Positions 36,301 to 40,164 of a DNA stretch of 64,000 nucleotides are shown here, piece after piece (position 1 is the stretch's first letter; every line of letters begins with the position of its first letter). The notes below the pieces were generated by a model, which had not been told where the DNA came from, did not search any database, and saw nothing but the letters and a program-made list of their open reading frames with translations. A program made the translations under genes and the position numbers. Origin of the DNA: Henricia sp. BOLD:AAB3569. Lineage: Eukaryota > Echinodermata > Asteroidea > Spinulosida > Echinasteridae. The DNA lies in assembly GCA_037783545.1 (NCBI GenBank), contig JBBELK010000329.1, forward strand, positions 5,222,501 through 5,286,500. Reading direction: 5' to 3'.

Positions 36301-38419
36301 GAACCACTTCCCCTAAAAGCCCCTTAACCCAAAAAACAATTTATACACAGGCCATGGTTCAGGGCGAAATTGTTCAGGGCGAAGTGACTATAAGCTTCTT
36401 TTTTTTCTGTTTTCTCAAAAGTTAGACGAAGTACGGAGCTGACTTTTACTCAGGTTGGTTTTAATCATGCATCTTCAATCACACAGGGTGATAAAACTAT
36501 TTGTAACGATTTACCAATCATGTGTTCTACCCTTAAAGGCACAGGCTCAACAGCAATGCGCGCGTGCCAAATTCTCGCGCGCCAAATTCGTGCCACGAAA
36601 TACGCAGCTCCTTAACAAAGGCGTGGAGCTGCGTATTTTGTTGCACAAATTAGGCGCGCGCGCATTGCTGTTGAGCCTGTACCTTTAAATTACCGTTTTA
36701 CTGGCAAGATAAAATTTGTCTGGTGCAACTCTTAAAAGCATTCACACATCACATTAGGCGAAAAGTTCTACAGAATCGAGATCCACTAGTAATCTACTAT
36801 TTTTAAGCAAATTGAACCATGGAGAAAGGATGACTGAACACATTGTGTGCACAATGACTACGTGTACAGTTTATTCAGGAATGAAGTTTTATTGCAGCCT
36901 ACACACTTTACAAAAACAAGGAAATAAAATGAGTTTTAATTACAAGAATTTGATCATACAGACACATGCATTTTCATTAAATAGACTGAGCTACACTTCC
37001 TGTAACTGTTCCATTTATAGACTAAAAAAACAACATTTTAGTGCATTCGTTTGATTTGGTTTCGAATTGAAATTTTTCCCTTATAACATCCTAGCTAAAT
37101 GGCAAACATTTTACAGAATTTTTTTTTTGGCTTGCCAAAAAAAATCTTTAAAGCAAAGTTTTTGAAGATTGTCTGAATTTAAAAACCATGTGATTGTGGA
37201 TAAAAACACACAACTGAGCCATTTGTTCAACCTTTTAGGGAAGAAAAAAAATGTTGGTGTACTGAAATTTTTTATGCAGGCAGTGTTCGTATTTTTTATT
37301 AATTTTTAAAATTATTTTTATCTGAAAAGATATGGAGAAGGTAACAAGAAAACTTTTTTCTTGGCATAAAGTTGAAAATTTCCCAGAACAAAATTTATTT
37401 CTCCTGAGGGCTTTGCACACAATACTTTTGTCAACCACGTTGGTCTGCCCCGAGGTTGAGTTCTAAATTGTTTAGTTTTTCCAATGTTCAACCCTGCCTT
37501 ATTTCACACAATTGTATCTTTGTAAAAAAACGAGTTTGATCAACCCGGCAATGAAAACAAACTGTTTGCATAAGTTGCGCAGCATTAACCTGGGGCGAGT
37601 ATTAGTTGTGTCCTGAAAATGCAAATACATGTAGTCCTCGAATGAGACCGATTTTCACAGCTTGTGAAATATTTCCTGAAAGTTCTCTTCATGATTGCAA
37701 ATAGCCACTCTGCATTTTGTTTGCATTTTTGCTGTTCAAGTTATTGTACATATATACAAAGCAGTTAATCTAGGGCTGGAGGTGTTTATGGTTATGACTC
37801 AGGAAACCACCATAATCCTAGTTTTGCTTTTATTCACGCCCTTTAGGCTGATAAATTGTCCTCATCTCAATCAGCATTAAGCTCAACCCTGCTTATTTCA
37901 CACTGGTGGTTTTTAACCTGGGGCAAGGATTGAAAATTTCAACTTTCGACAGAATCAGAGTTGAGATTAACCCGAGACAAAACCAGTATTGGCATTGACG
38001 CGAAGCTGAGGTGGTTGTTGAAATCTCACGTTAACCCTGCATTAACCTCAATTTGTCTGATGTGGAATGCCCTTTTAATGTTGGCCACGGTATAGAATTC
38101 GTTCCAATTATAATTCAGACTAGATTTAGTTTGCGTCGGGGAGACTGAATGTTAATTAGGGTTTGTTTTGCCCTTACCACGTCTGCCTTGTTTGCAGGAG
38201 GTCGTGGGTTCGAGTCCCACCCGAGCACGCAATGAGGTTTTTCATAGTGTCTCGGGAAAGCACTGAGTATACAGTGCTAATAGTTACGTCGGGTAAGGGC
38301 AAAACAAACCCTAATCTGGGAATTTCTCAAGCCAGATATAGAGTGATATACATACCGCCATACGCTTCTGGGACTAAGACGGCCGACACAAGTAGAGACA
38401 TTAGGACAATCCAGGCCAT
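721..38419 (-). CDS. Gene 1: receptor-type protein tyrosine phosphatase, Ig/EGF/FN3 ectodomain, TM and juxtamembrane part (spliced; continues past left edge)
   Basis: Twenty-four minus-strand exons join with consistent phases. Domain order: signal peptide, Ig1, EGF1, Ig2, EGF2, Ig3, cbEGF3, cbEGF4, half Ig4, EGF5, Ig5, Ig6, FN3-1, FN3-2 and FN3-3 (each split by an intron), a membrane-proximal FN3-like module with RRKKR, one TM helix, RRHK stop-transfer, and a segment ending DDEIFKNEYK. That last segment and the membrane-proximal part (YTSSPF, CYHIIVKEL, TPYRAVV) resemble RPTPs, in which they lead into phosphatase domain D1; D1 must lie left of position 1. By family knowledge the protein would be a surface receptor that dephosphorylates phosphotyrosine in the cytoplasm. 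Nearly all ectodomain exons are phase 1-1, so modules can be skipped or duplicated without frameshift. Ligand unknown. A Tie-like receptor was considered, but the RRKKR module and juxtamembrane sequence favour a phosphatase. Confidence 0.85.
961..1040 (-). CDS. Gene 1 exon 23: cytoplasmic stop-transfer and juxtamembrane
   Basis: 80-nt exon, phase 2 to 1, beginning (M)RRHKQTPLLHEGENG. RRHK directly after the helix fixes the topology. Donor gtactt is weak; TCGG|gtactt is the site that keeps the frame. Confidence 0.75.
1360..1441 (-). CDS. Gene 1 exon 22: transmembrane helix
   Basis: 82-nt exon, phase 1 to 2. ANSAAIIIGVLLAILC then IIVIVLIGLIF: about 24 uninterrupted hydrophobic residues. The next exon supplies the basic stop-transfer residues, so the protein is type I. 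Confidence 0.9.
1611..1765 (+). mobile_element. Foldback element with tRNA-like B box
   Basis: GGTGCTTCC...AGACACTATAGG is repeated inverted at 1735-1765 around a tRNA-like core containing GGGTTCGAGTCCCACCC. A relative lies at 38158-38312 and a fragment at 61290-61325. Confidence 0.6.
2019..2027 (-). CDS. Possible 9-nt alternative microexon before the TM exon
   Basis: GCAAAGGAA lies between acceptor ...catag and donor gtgagt. Its phase fits the junction of exons 21 and 22 and would change A to G-K-G-T. Upstream is a long AG-free tract made of TGACCT repeats. Recognition rests only on splice signals and phase. Confidence 0.25.
2037..2080 (+). promoter_or_regulatory. Cluster of five AGGTCA half-sites (DR4 and two DR1)
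   Basis: AGGTCA at 2037, 2047, 2054, 2068 and 2075. Spacings give one DR4 (2037/2047) and two DR1s (2047/2054 and 2068/2075). These match nuclear-receptor direct repeats (RXR, HNF4, COUP-TF). In the gene 1 sense the same stretch is a TGACCT-rich tract before a possible microexon. Confidence 0.45.
3022..3079. repeat. Short near-perfect inverted repeat
   Basis: Arms of about 24 bases (GGTTCCGAAAAGTCAC and complement) around a loop of a few bases. Confidence 0.6.
3276..3315 (+). repeat. (TTA)n microsatellite
   Basis: About 13 TTA units in the intron after gene 1 exon 21. Confidence 0.9.
3592..3634 (-). CDS. Gene 1 exon 21: short extracellular stalk exon
   Basis: 43-nt exon, phase 0 to 1, encoding EVYTSSPFMKPVTT. 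It corresponds to the YTSSPYSDP stalk of RPTPs. Joins the TM exon as TT-A-NSAAIIIG. Confidence 0.8.
3801..4649. mobile_element. TTAA-flanked foldback MITE, host of a nested element
   Basis: Ends GCCCGGTATAC and GTATACCGGGC, each flanked by TTAA (3797-3800 and 4650-4653). Inner arms carry CTTTTTCGGCCGACGCGACT and its complement near 4245. Interrupted near its right end by the element at 4278-4639. Confidence 0.75.
4278..4639. mobile_element. CACCAATCC-ended MITE, copy 1, with 27-bp minisatellite
   Basis: Ends CACCAATCCGGTAA and its inverse, flanked both sides by TATA. Contains about three copies of a GC-rich unit (GGCGGGCGCGTCGCG, 4430-4510). Removing it restores the continuous end of the surrounding element. 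Open frames here are repeat artefacts. Confidence 0.75.
5417..5600 (-). CDS. Gene 1 exon 20: membrane-proximal module with furin-like site
   Basis: 184-nt exon, phase 2 to 0. SSRRKKRATIY is a basic proprotein-convertase-like site, followed by NTRYTTFVQAFVKVGDG, the last FN3-like strands before the membrane. Several RPTPs (LAR, PTPmu) are cleaved at a basic site in this region and stay non-covalently paired. Confidence 0.8.
5798..6018. mobile_element. Foldback MITE
   Basis: Left CACAGTACTCCCCTCTGGAC returns inverted near 5945-5970, and GACTTGCCCAG returns near 6005. Intron between gene 1 exons 19 and 20. Confidence 0.6.
6701..6847 (-). CDS. Gene 1 exon 19: membrane-proximal RPTP module
   Basis: 147-nt exon, phase 2 to 2. 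Starts with CYHIIVKELAEDENF and ends with TPYRAVVIAG, comparable to the YQVVVV...TPYxAA block of RPTP ectodomains. Confidence 0.8.
6940..7108. mobile_element. Right half of an AGGAG-type TTAA MITE
   Basis: Diverged copy of the right arm of the 12104-12545 element (GCAGCGCCCATAGTGAGACG, AAGGTCTTTTGTTTC). Confidence 0.6.
7526..7646 (-). CDS. Gene 1 exon 18: start of membrane-proximal RPTP module
   Basis: 121-nt exon, phase 1 to 2. APPKPPTPLEGKPPN, a proline-rich linker, then STFYMTLLQASSRNGNI, which occupies the place of the TENGPIRYY strand in LAR-type and R2B RPTPs. Confidence 0.75.
7690..8100. repeat. GC/CG-rich dispersed repeat remnants
   Basis: Shares AACACGCACACG and TGTGCACCACATAG blocks with 8375-8560, 12780-13060 and 45690-45790. 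Ends not defined. Confidence 0.4.
8122..8335 (-). CDS. Gene 1 exon 17: FN3 domain 3, second half
   Basis: 214-nt exon, phase 0 to 1. IIYSAYPRDGSEKDD follows KSYE of exon 16; FTEYQFVVTATT is the FN3 F-strand motif. Longer than usual because of a D/S/K-rich loop. Confidence 0.8.
9172..9310. mobile_element. Partial AGGCC-type TTAA MITE
   Basis: Diverged copy sharing AGCAATGGTAACGAACACC with 10012-10348; preceded by a small inverted repeat (9035-9165). Confidence 0.5.
9520..9718 (+). repeat. AT-rich minisatellite (ATATTTCATGA unit)
   Basis: Degenerate at the left, regular 10-11-bp units from 9640 to 9718. Ends about 15 bases from the donor of gene 1 exon 16. Confidence 0.85.
9734..9837 (-). CDS. 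Gene 1 exon 16: FN3 domain 3, first half
   Basis: 104-nt exon, phase 1 to 0. APTAPVNVQSINNPDTCEV then TWEKPLQTNGIIKSYE. An AT-rich minisatellite starts within 20 bases of the donor. Confidence 0.85.
10012..10348. mobile_element. AGGCC-type TTAA MITE
   Basis: Ends AGGCCCATTGTATCATTTGC and its inverse, TTAA at 10008-10011 and 10349-10352. 337 bp. Other copies at 50109-50394, about 57930-58385, about 60468-61045 and about 6230-6355. Confidence 0.75.
10862..11106. mobile_element. GGGTCWTTC MITE, 4-bp TSD ATTT
   Basis: Ends GGGTCTTTCTATAAATTAGG and inverse; ATTT on both sides. 245 bp. Sits 26 bases from gene 1 exon 15. Confidence 0.8.
11133..11276 (-). CDS. Gene 1 exon 15: FN3 domain 2, second half
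   Basis: 144-nt phase 1-1 exon, the same length as the first half. NTALMFISVDGLSPYTEYN supplies the YTEYNVEVTA strand; ends TTLEDG. The donor gtaatt is weak but phase is right. Confidence 0.85.
11575..11725 (+). mobile_element. SINE-like repeat copy 1
   Basis: Shares with 15445-15640 the GGTTCGAATCC B-box-like block, GTGGATTGGGTT, and the CTCTAAAACT tail, indicating a tRNA-derived SINE. Confidence 0.55.
12104..12545. mobile_element. AGGAG-type TTAA MITE, long palindrome
   Basis: TTAA at 12100-12103 and 12546-12549. Arms of about 200 bp start AGGAGAAGGGTACCC and are nearly identical in inverse. Half or diverged copies at 6940-7108, 19864-20130 and 24826-24950. Confidence 0.85.
13528..13806. 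mobile_element. GACCTTTATCACGG MITE copy 1
   Basis: Ends GACCTTTATTACGGTGCG and inverse, TA on both sides. Two further copies at 16973-17241 and 62178-62467 share the internal GGCACAGG and AACCAAAGCGAGGC blocks. Confidence 0.75.
13877..14020 (-). CDS. Gene 1 exon 14: FN3 domain 2, first half
   Basis: 144-nt phase 1-1 exon, EPSQPLRPAERN then FEVIWEEPDMKNGPI, ending in KDANEIKK over an A8 run before donor gtgagt. Joins to 11276 to complete the domain. Confidence 0.85.
14558..15254. mobile_element. Outer GGGGCGGTATTCAATTC element hosting an inner MITE
   Basis: Ends GGGGCGGTATTCAATTCAAT and inverse. Contains a complete different palindrome at 14739-14982. No clear TSD. Confidence 0.7.
14739..14982. 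mobile_element. GGGGCCAATTTCATGG foldback MITE
   Basis: Arms GGGGCCAATTTCATGGCGCT and inverse; TTAGCACAGGAT repeated inverted. Relative at 31966-32204. Confidence 0.75.
15445..15645 (+). mobile_element. SINE-like repeat copy 2
   Basis: Contains CCAGGTTCGAATCCGGGGC (B-box-like), a GTGGATTGGGTTTGCAG body and a GGTTTCCTCCCACTTCTAAA tail; same family as 11575-11725. Confidence 0.55.
15749..16027 (-). CDS. Gene 1 exon 13: fibronectin type III domain 1
   Basis: 279-nt phase 1-1 exon. FDELQVSWAIDFYGN has the B-strand tryptophan and GLTPYTEYYVSVQCEN the typical FN3 tyrosine motif. Starts EAPIIKGITV; ends GGPQRTNQS. Confidence 0.9.
16457..16665. mobile_element. Foldback MITE (AAAGGGGGCATTTTGGC)
   Basis: TAAAGGGGGCATTTTGGCA at left and its inverse at right; a one-sided copy lies at 35240-35365, ending in GGGTCTGTCC on the complement. 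Confidence 0.65.
16973..17241. mobile_element. GACCTTTATCACGG MITE copy 2
   Basis: TA-flanked copy in the intron between gene 1 exons 12 and 13; right end AAAGCTCTA is mutated. Confidence 0.75.
17265..17478 (-). mobile_element. tRNA-derived SINE
   Basis: On the minus strand it starts CACGGCCGAGCGGTCTAGTG (A-box-like), then GTGGGGTCGAGTCC (B-box-like), then GTACCTGTGAGGGTAGTGAA. A head-truncated copy is at 28890-29130. Confidence 0.65.
17496..17786 (-). CDS. Gene 1 exon 12: Ig-like domain 6 (canonical type)
   Basis: 291-nt phase 1-1 exon. EVNCTVYAEAGANITWYLG has the canonical cysteine and C-strand tryptophan, and ETDNGTYICRV carries the second cysteine. Three or more N-x-S/T sequons. Unlike Ig1-5 this is an ordinary Ig. 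The longer open frame running to 18066 is intronic repeat beyond the acceptor. Confidence 0.85.
18499..19050. mobile_element. TACTCTCCAACAAAAG element
   Basis: Terminal repeats of about 50 bp (CTCTCCAACAAAAGAAACTG and inverse) flanked by TA-rich ends. About 550 bp with no intact transposase. Surrounding DNA (19078-19215) repeats 17840-17965 in inverse. Confidence 0.7.
19445..19732 (-). CDS. Gene 1 exon 11: Ig-like domain 5
   Basis: 288-nt phase 1-1 exon. Cysteines in WRCYINLH and DGLYTCRAT; contains VTITDINEAEYEM. Relative of Ig1-3 with a divergent N-terminus rich in P and D. Confidence 0.8.
19864..20130. mobile_element. Diverged AGGAG-type TTAA MITE
   Basis: Starts TTAAAGGAG and shares ATTACCCACTGAAAAG and GGGTGCTGCCATTTTGT with 12104-12545; the right end is eroded. 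Confidence 0.65.
20155..20270. mobile_element. Small foldback element
   Basis: GGGGCACGTTCAATAGCGCA and its inverse GCGCTATTGAACGCACCCC close a 116-bp hairpin. Confidence 0.7.
20641..20790 (-). CDS. Gene 1 exon 10: 8-cysteine EGF-like domain 5
   Basis: 150-nt phase 1-1 exon with eight cysteines, CTPLVNYGLNCSEIC to PGKECDKG. The middle loop is longer (DKASEENDVTC) than in EGF1 and EGF2. Confidence 0.85.
20921..21087. mobile_element. GGGAAGACACACAAATC MITE, copy 1
   Basis: GGGAAGA-CACAAATCTAACCG and its inverse with GGTACCG blocks; flanks TAA and TTA. Same family as 58020-58139. Confidence 0.75.
21385..21538 (-). CDS. Gene 1 exon 9: C-terminal half of an Ig-like domain (Ig4, truncated)
   Basis: Encodes VANQLGAWKYTLTDVHP, then TDSGPYVC and SKTYDLTVI, matching the second half of Ig3. 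The 3' end has the normal phase-1 donor gtgagt. Homology continues a few residues upstream (EHAMTQ), then stops at an in-frame TAG near 21562. The first half with its B-strand cysteine is not visible up to exon 8, and a phase-0 acceptor here would not join exon 8. It may be spliced to an unseen exon, skipped (exon 8 to 10 is phase-compatible), or decaying. Confidence 0.55.
21967..23189. mobile_element. CAGGGTGCGAAATTAA-ended element (hAT-like ends)
   Basis: Ends CAGGGTGCGAAATTAA and TTAATTTCGCACCCTG with GGTTG on both sides. 1223 bp, no intact transposase. Holds an inner palindrome (22256-22423, CAGCCGATTTCACGAAA arms). Lies in the intron where the first half of Ig4 is missing. Confidence 0.7.
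23674..23796 (-). CDS. Gene 1 exon 8: calcium-binding EGF domain 4
   Basis: 123-nt phase 1-1 exon, DVNECTKGTDNC through GNGIMCQ, six cysteines. CMNTIGSFNCVC matches the cbEGF hydroxylation consensus. Tandem with EGF3; calcium would rigidify the pair. Confidence 0.9.
24257..24269 (+). promoter_or_regulatory. Perfect DR1 nuclear-receptor site
   Basis: AGGTCAAAGGTCA, intron between gene 1 exons 7 and 8. Identical to the DR1 at 2068-2080. Function unknown. Confidence 0.3.
24571..24812 (+). repeat. Four tandem hairpin units
   Basis: Units start at 24571, 24641, 24701 and 24766. Each has a conserved core of about 45 bp: ATCGTAACGAAAACAAA, then GGCTGTTCC, a 10-nt loop, and GGAACAGCC. Spacers are A-rich and variable. 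The stem is perfect in units 2 and 3, with one mismatch in units 1 and 4. Confidence 0.85.
24826..24950. mobile_element. Fragment of AGGAG-type TTAA MITE
   Basis: ATTACCCACTGAAAAG and GGGCGCTGCCATTTTGT match 12104-12545; directly adjoins the hairpin array. Confidence 0.55.
25283..25405 (-). CDS. Gene 1 exon 7: calcium-binding EGF domain 3
   Basis: 123-nt phase 1-1 exon beginning DVDECQEDPNRC. Six cysteines, the D-V-D-E-C calcium-binding start, and C-R-N-K-D-G-G-F-E-C-E-C, which fits the Asp/Asn hydroxylation consensus. Paired with EGF4 of identical exon length. Confidence 0.9.
25672..25970 (+). mobile_element. tRNA-derived SINE
   Basis: Head resembles a tRNA: TGGTCTAGTGGGTATACAG (A box) and GGGTTCGAGCCCC (B box), followed by an unrelated body. 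Not an intact tRNA cloverleaf. Confidence 0.65.
26133..26444 (-). CDS. Gene 1 exon 6: Ig-like domain 3
   Basis: 312-nt phase 1-1 exon. Cysteines in MRCFVNLA and DSGQYSCGV; the VWEYVLMNVHPTDSG block is shared with the partial Ig4. No C-strand tryptophan. Confidence 0.85.
26600..27120. mobile_element. Long TTAA foldback element related to the AGGCACAGG family
   Basis: TTAA at both ends; arms run AAGACGCAGGCTAGTCAATG through CGCGCTCCATACC and inverse. 521 bp. Confidence 0.75.
27389..27523 (-). CDS. Gene 1 exon 5: 8-cysteine EGF-like domain 2
   Basis: 135-nt phase 1-1 exon, starts CLQGFYGNDCSSRC and ends EATCDKG. Eight cysteines; GFYGNDC is the laminin/MEGF-type signature. Follows Ig2 as EGF1 follows Ig1. 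Confidence 0.85.
27587..27788 (+). mobile_element. tRNA-derived SINE with (AAAT)n tail
   Basis: TGTTATGGCCGAGCGGTCTA and GTAGGTTCGATTCC are A/B boxes of a class II (Leu/Ser-like) tRNA head; the body has CCCTTGAGCAAGG; the tail is AATAAATAAATA. Confidence 0.7.
28890..29130 (+). mobile_element. Head-truncated SINE
   Basis: Body CTTGGGCAAGGCACTTTG and GGGTACCTGTGAGGGTAG matches the 17265-17478 copy; the tRNA head is missing. Confidence 0.55.
29487..29792 (-). CDS. Gene 1 exon 4: Ig-like domain 2
   Basis: 306-nt phase 1-1 exon, same length as Ig1. Cysteines in LQCRVNLP and SGTYTCTA; ADITSVEITGPNG replaces the tryptophan strand. N-terminal GIMVTTFNSNP parallels GVMITSFDSDP of Ig1, indicating module duplication. 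Confidence 0.85.
30070..31003. mobile_element. CTAATGCTGTAAC-ended element, TSD TTTACA
   Basis: Ends CTAATGCTGTAAC and inverse, 6-bp TTTACA on both sides. Subterminal TTCGGTTCGG repeats. 934 bp, no transposase seen. Confidence 0.7.
31160..31279 (-). CDS. Gene 1 exon 3: 8-cysteine EGF-like domain 1
   Basis: 120-nt phase 1-1 exon beginning CSDGYYDPTCSSQC and ending PGTVCDK. Eight cysteines with the laminin/MEGF/Tie-type spacing, so not a calcium-binding EGF. Confidence 0.85.
31966..32204. mobile_element. Foldback MITE (GCCAATTTAATAAAGC)
   Basis: CCAATTTAATAAAGCTGTTT and inverse at the ends; relative of 14739-14982. Confidence 0.65.
33028..33406. mobile_element. GGGTCWTTC MITE, 4-bp flank ATAT/ACAT
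   Basis: Ends GGGTCTTTCTACGCTAATGG and exact inverse; long arms to about 33150. 379 bp. Ends 52 bases from the donor of gene 1 exon 2. Confidence 0.8.
33459..33764 (-). CDS. Gene 1 exon 2: Ig-like domain 1
   Basis: 306-nt phase 1-1 exon, about 102 residues. Ig cysteines appear in MNCEVNLP and SGTYMCAV. The usual C-strand tryptophan is replaced by a VILTHPDG segment. Starts DGVMITSF and ends KTYDLTI. Same length and pattern as Ig2. Confidence 0.85.
33960..34055 (-). mobile_element. tRNA-like SINE head
   Basis: Minus strand TTGGTAGTCTAGTGGTGAAG and GAGTTCGATTC resemble A and B boxes; no cloverleaf end or body recognised. Confidence 0.4.
34118..34717. mobile_element. GGGTCWTTC MITE, perfect TSD ATAT
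   Basis: Ends GGGTCATTCTGGACATGAAG and GTTCCTCAACTTCATGGAATG with ATAT on both sides. 600 bp. An inner GTTACATCCACAACC repeat occurs twice. Confidence 0.8.
35585..35691. mobile_element. AGGCACAGG-type TTAA MITE, copy A1
   Basis: TTAA-flanked 107-bp palindrome: AGGCACAGGCTCGTCAGCAA and inverse. Right TTAA (35692-35695) is shared with the next element. Confidence 0.85.
35696..36532. mobile_element. AGGTAGAACACATG-type TTAA element, copy B1
   Basis: Ends AGGTAGAACACATGATTGG and inverse with TTAA each side. The interior has near-tandem CACTTCGCCC(C/T)AAAACCA units in both directions. Other copies at about 43605-44090, 48757-49280 and 55993-56515, whose ends read TTAAAGGCAGTATACATGAT. Confidence 0.8.
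36537..36684. mobile_element. AGGCACAGG-type TTAA MITE, copy A2
   Basis: 148-bp palindrome, TTAA at 36533-36536 (shared with B1) and 36685-36688. Confidence 0.85.
36690..38150. other. Gene 1 intron 1 segment without recognised features
   Basis: AT-rich. Only a short direct repeat (CAACCCTGCCTTATTTCACAC near 37488, diverged near 37885) and AACCTGGGGC words were noticed. No exon seen. Confidence 0.4.
38158..38312 (+). mobile_element. Foldback element with tRNA-like core
   Basis: Arms AGGGTTTGTTTTGCCCTTAC and inverse around GGGTTCGAGTCCCACCC. Ends 44 bases from gene 1 exon 1. Confidence 0.65.
38356..38419 (-). CDS. Gene 1 exon 1: start codon and signal peptide
   Basis: Encodes MAWIVLMSLLVSAVLVPEAYG plus the first base of the next codon, then donor gtatgt. 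The hydrophobic core followed by PEAYG is a typical signal peptide. Phase 1 fits Ig1, giving YG-D-GVMITS at the join. A pyrimidine-rich acceptor (tttacag) lies 15 bases upstream of the ATG, so a 5' UTR exon is likely further right; the promoter was not located. Confidence 0.8.
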
Positions 38420-38624
38420 GGTTATTTGATGAGTCTGTAAAACAACAATAGAGAAAAATATAGGTATTGTTACAAATAAAAGCTGTACCTTTAAAAACAC
38501 TGGACGACCGAGAACAAATGATTGTTGGTAACTTATAAAGGCATGTCCGCATTGGACTTTTTTGGTCAAACTTACATTTTTAATCCAGTGCAGACAGCAT
38601 AGGAAGTTTCTCTCTCCGTAACTT

Positions 38625-38697
38625 CCCCCCCCCCCCCCCCCCTCCTCCCACCACCTTACCCCTTCCTCCCCCTCCGGGTGAAATGATGGTCAGTATT
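38625..38697. repeat. Poly-C (18) and C-rich tract 200 bp upstream of gene 1 ATG
   Basis: Eighteen C in a row, then CCTCCTCCCACCACC and further C runs. On the gene 1 coding strand this is a G-run cluster able to form G-quadruplexes. Confidence 0.8.
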
Positions 38698-39180
38698 TTT
38701 ACCCTCATGCACATAACAGTTAACATAAATGTTAATACTACTGTACAGTCGCTGTTTAGTGTTTGAAGTGGGATTTCGGTCATTAAACTTACATGTATTT
38801 CCAAAAGTACCGTACATGTAGGTCTGAAAATTCATAGAAATCTGCTAGCAGGCACATGACTAAAATGTGCATATGTGTACAATGTACATGTAAAAGCTGA
38901 TGGAGGTACTACGGGTGAAAAAAACTGAACAAAAGTATTTTCCCCTTGCACTGTGAATACAAACACAATGTATGAAAAAGCATGAAAAGACCAATGCATG
39001 TACATGTAATGGCCCCAGACAGTTTATTTTTCTATTTTTTTTTCAAAGTACTTCCTCATACATTAGTAATATATAACTAATTTATTTGACCTTTTATTTT
39101 TATGGGAACATGGCATGAGTGTGTAGTCAAAAATTTAAATTGTCTTGGTTGGACAATTTAAGAAATTCCGATTTACATAA

Positions 39181-40161
39181 AGACTTTGAGGGCTTGTAAT
39201 GCTTCACGTATTCCTGAACGTGTGAGGGCGCTGTCAAGTGGCCCGCACCCATCGAGCGTTATGTTCGAACACAAAATACGCTACAAGCACACGCCTTCCA
39301 AACCTTTACTTTTGATGGAAATCTGTGCCCGCGCCATAGGCCGGCGCTCCGCGTACGCAACTTTCCCCTATGTACGGGTGTATATGTATATATATATATA
39401 TAGAATTCACCCATTTTCCACCATCAGCTACATGTATACATAGCCATTTTTGTAATGCCCTCCTCAATAAGCGTGATACAAAAAAATGCCTGAATCCAAT
39501 TTTGTTTTAAAACCTATCACGCAATACTGAGAATGGCATTACAATCAGTTTTGCAGGAATTACACTTCCATCAAGGATGCTTGAACAAGATCCAAAAACG
39601 CATAGTTTGTGTTGCGAAATAGACTTGTGAAACTGATGACAGTTTGGATAGATTGGTGTTTGTGTCTGTGCCAAATTTCAAGAAGATGCTTGTTGTTTTT
39701 AGCCTACAAAAATTATAACGGCTACTTTTTGCAAACGTCATCAAGTGTGTAGTCTTCATTCAAGGCATAAATGTGTCCTATTACACATAGACAAGGACGT
39801 TGCGCGCCCTCACGTGTGCTACGTACTCCTGATGCATTTAAACTTTTGTGACAAAGCTTTATATAAAGACTGATCAGACTCGAAGAATTCTTCACTGGCG
39901 CAATCTGTCACTGTGGGGCGCTTTATACTGCATCGCATTTTTTGAGCTCTCTTTTATTCAGTTACACACACGATTTCGCCGGAAAACGGCCGATTTCTAA
40001 GATGCATATCTCGGCTACCGCTTGCTCAATTTACGCGACGAATGTAGTTTTGAAATTTACAGGAAATAATCTGTAATGTGAGATGACATTTTTGATCAAA
40101 ATCAAACTTTAAATTGTTTTTCTCAAGTCCCTAACTTGAAGCATTACAACCCCCAAAGTCT
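39181..40161. mobile_element. AGACTTTGAGGGCTTGTAATG-ended element
   Basis: AGACTTTGAGGGCTTGTAAT at left and inverse at right, one-base indel. About 980 bp; the left part contains a diverged CCGTATTCCTGAACGCG element (39205-39470). Confidence 0.65.
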
Positions 40162-40164
40162 CGA

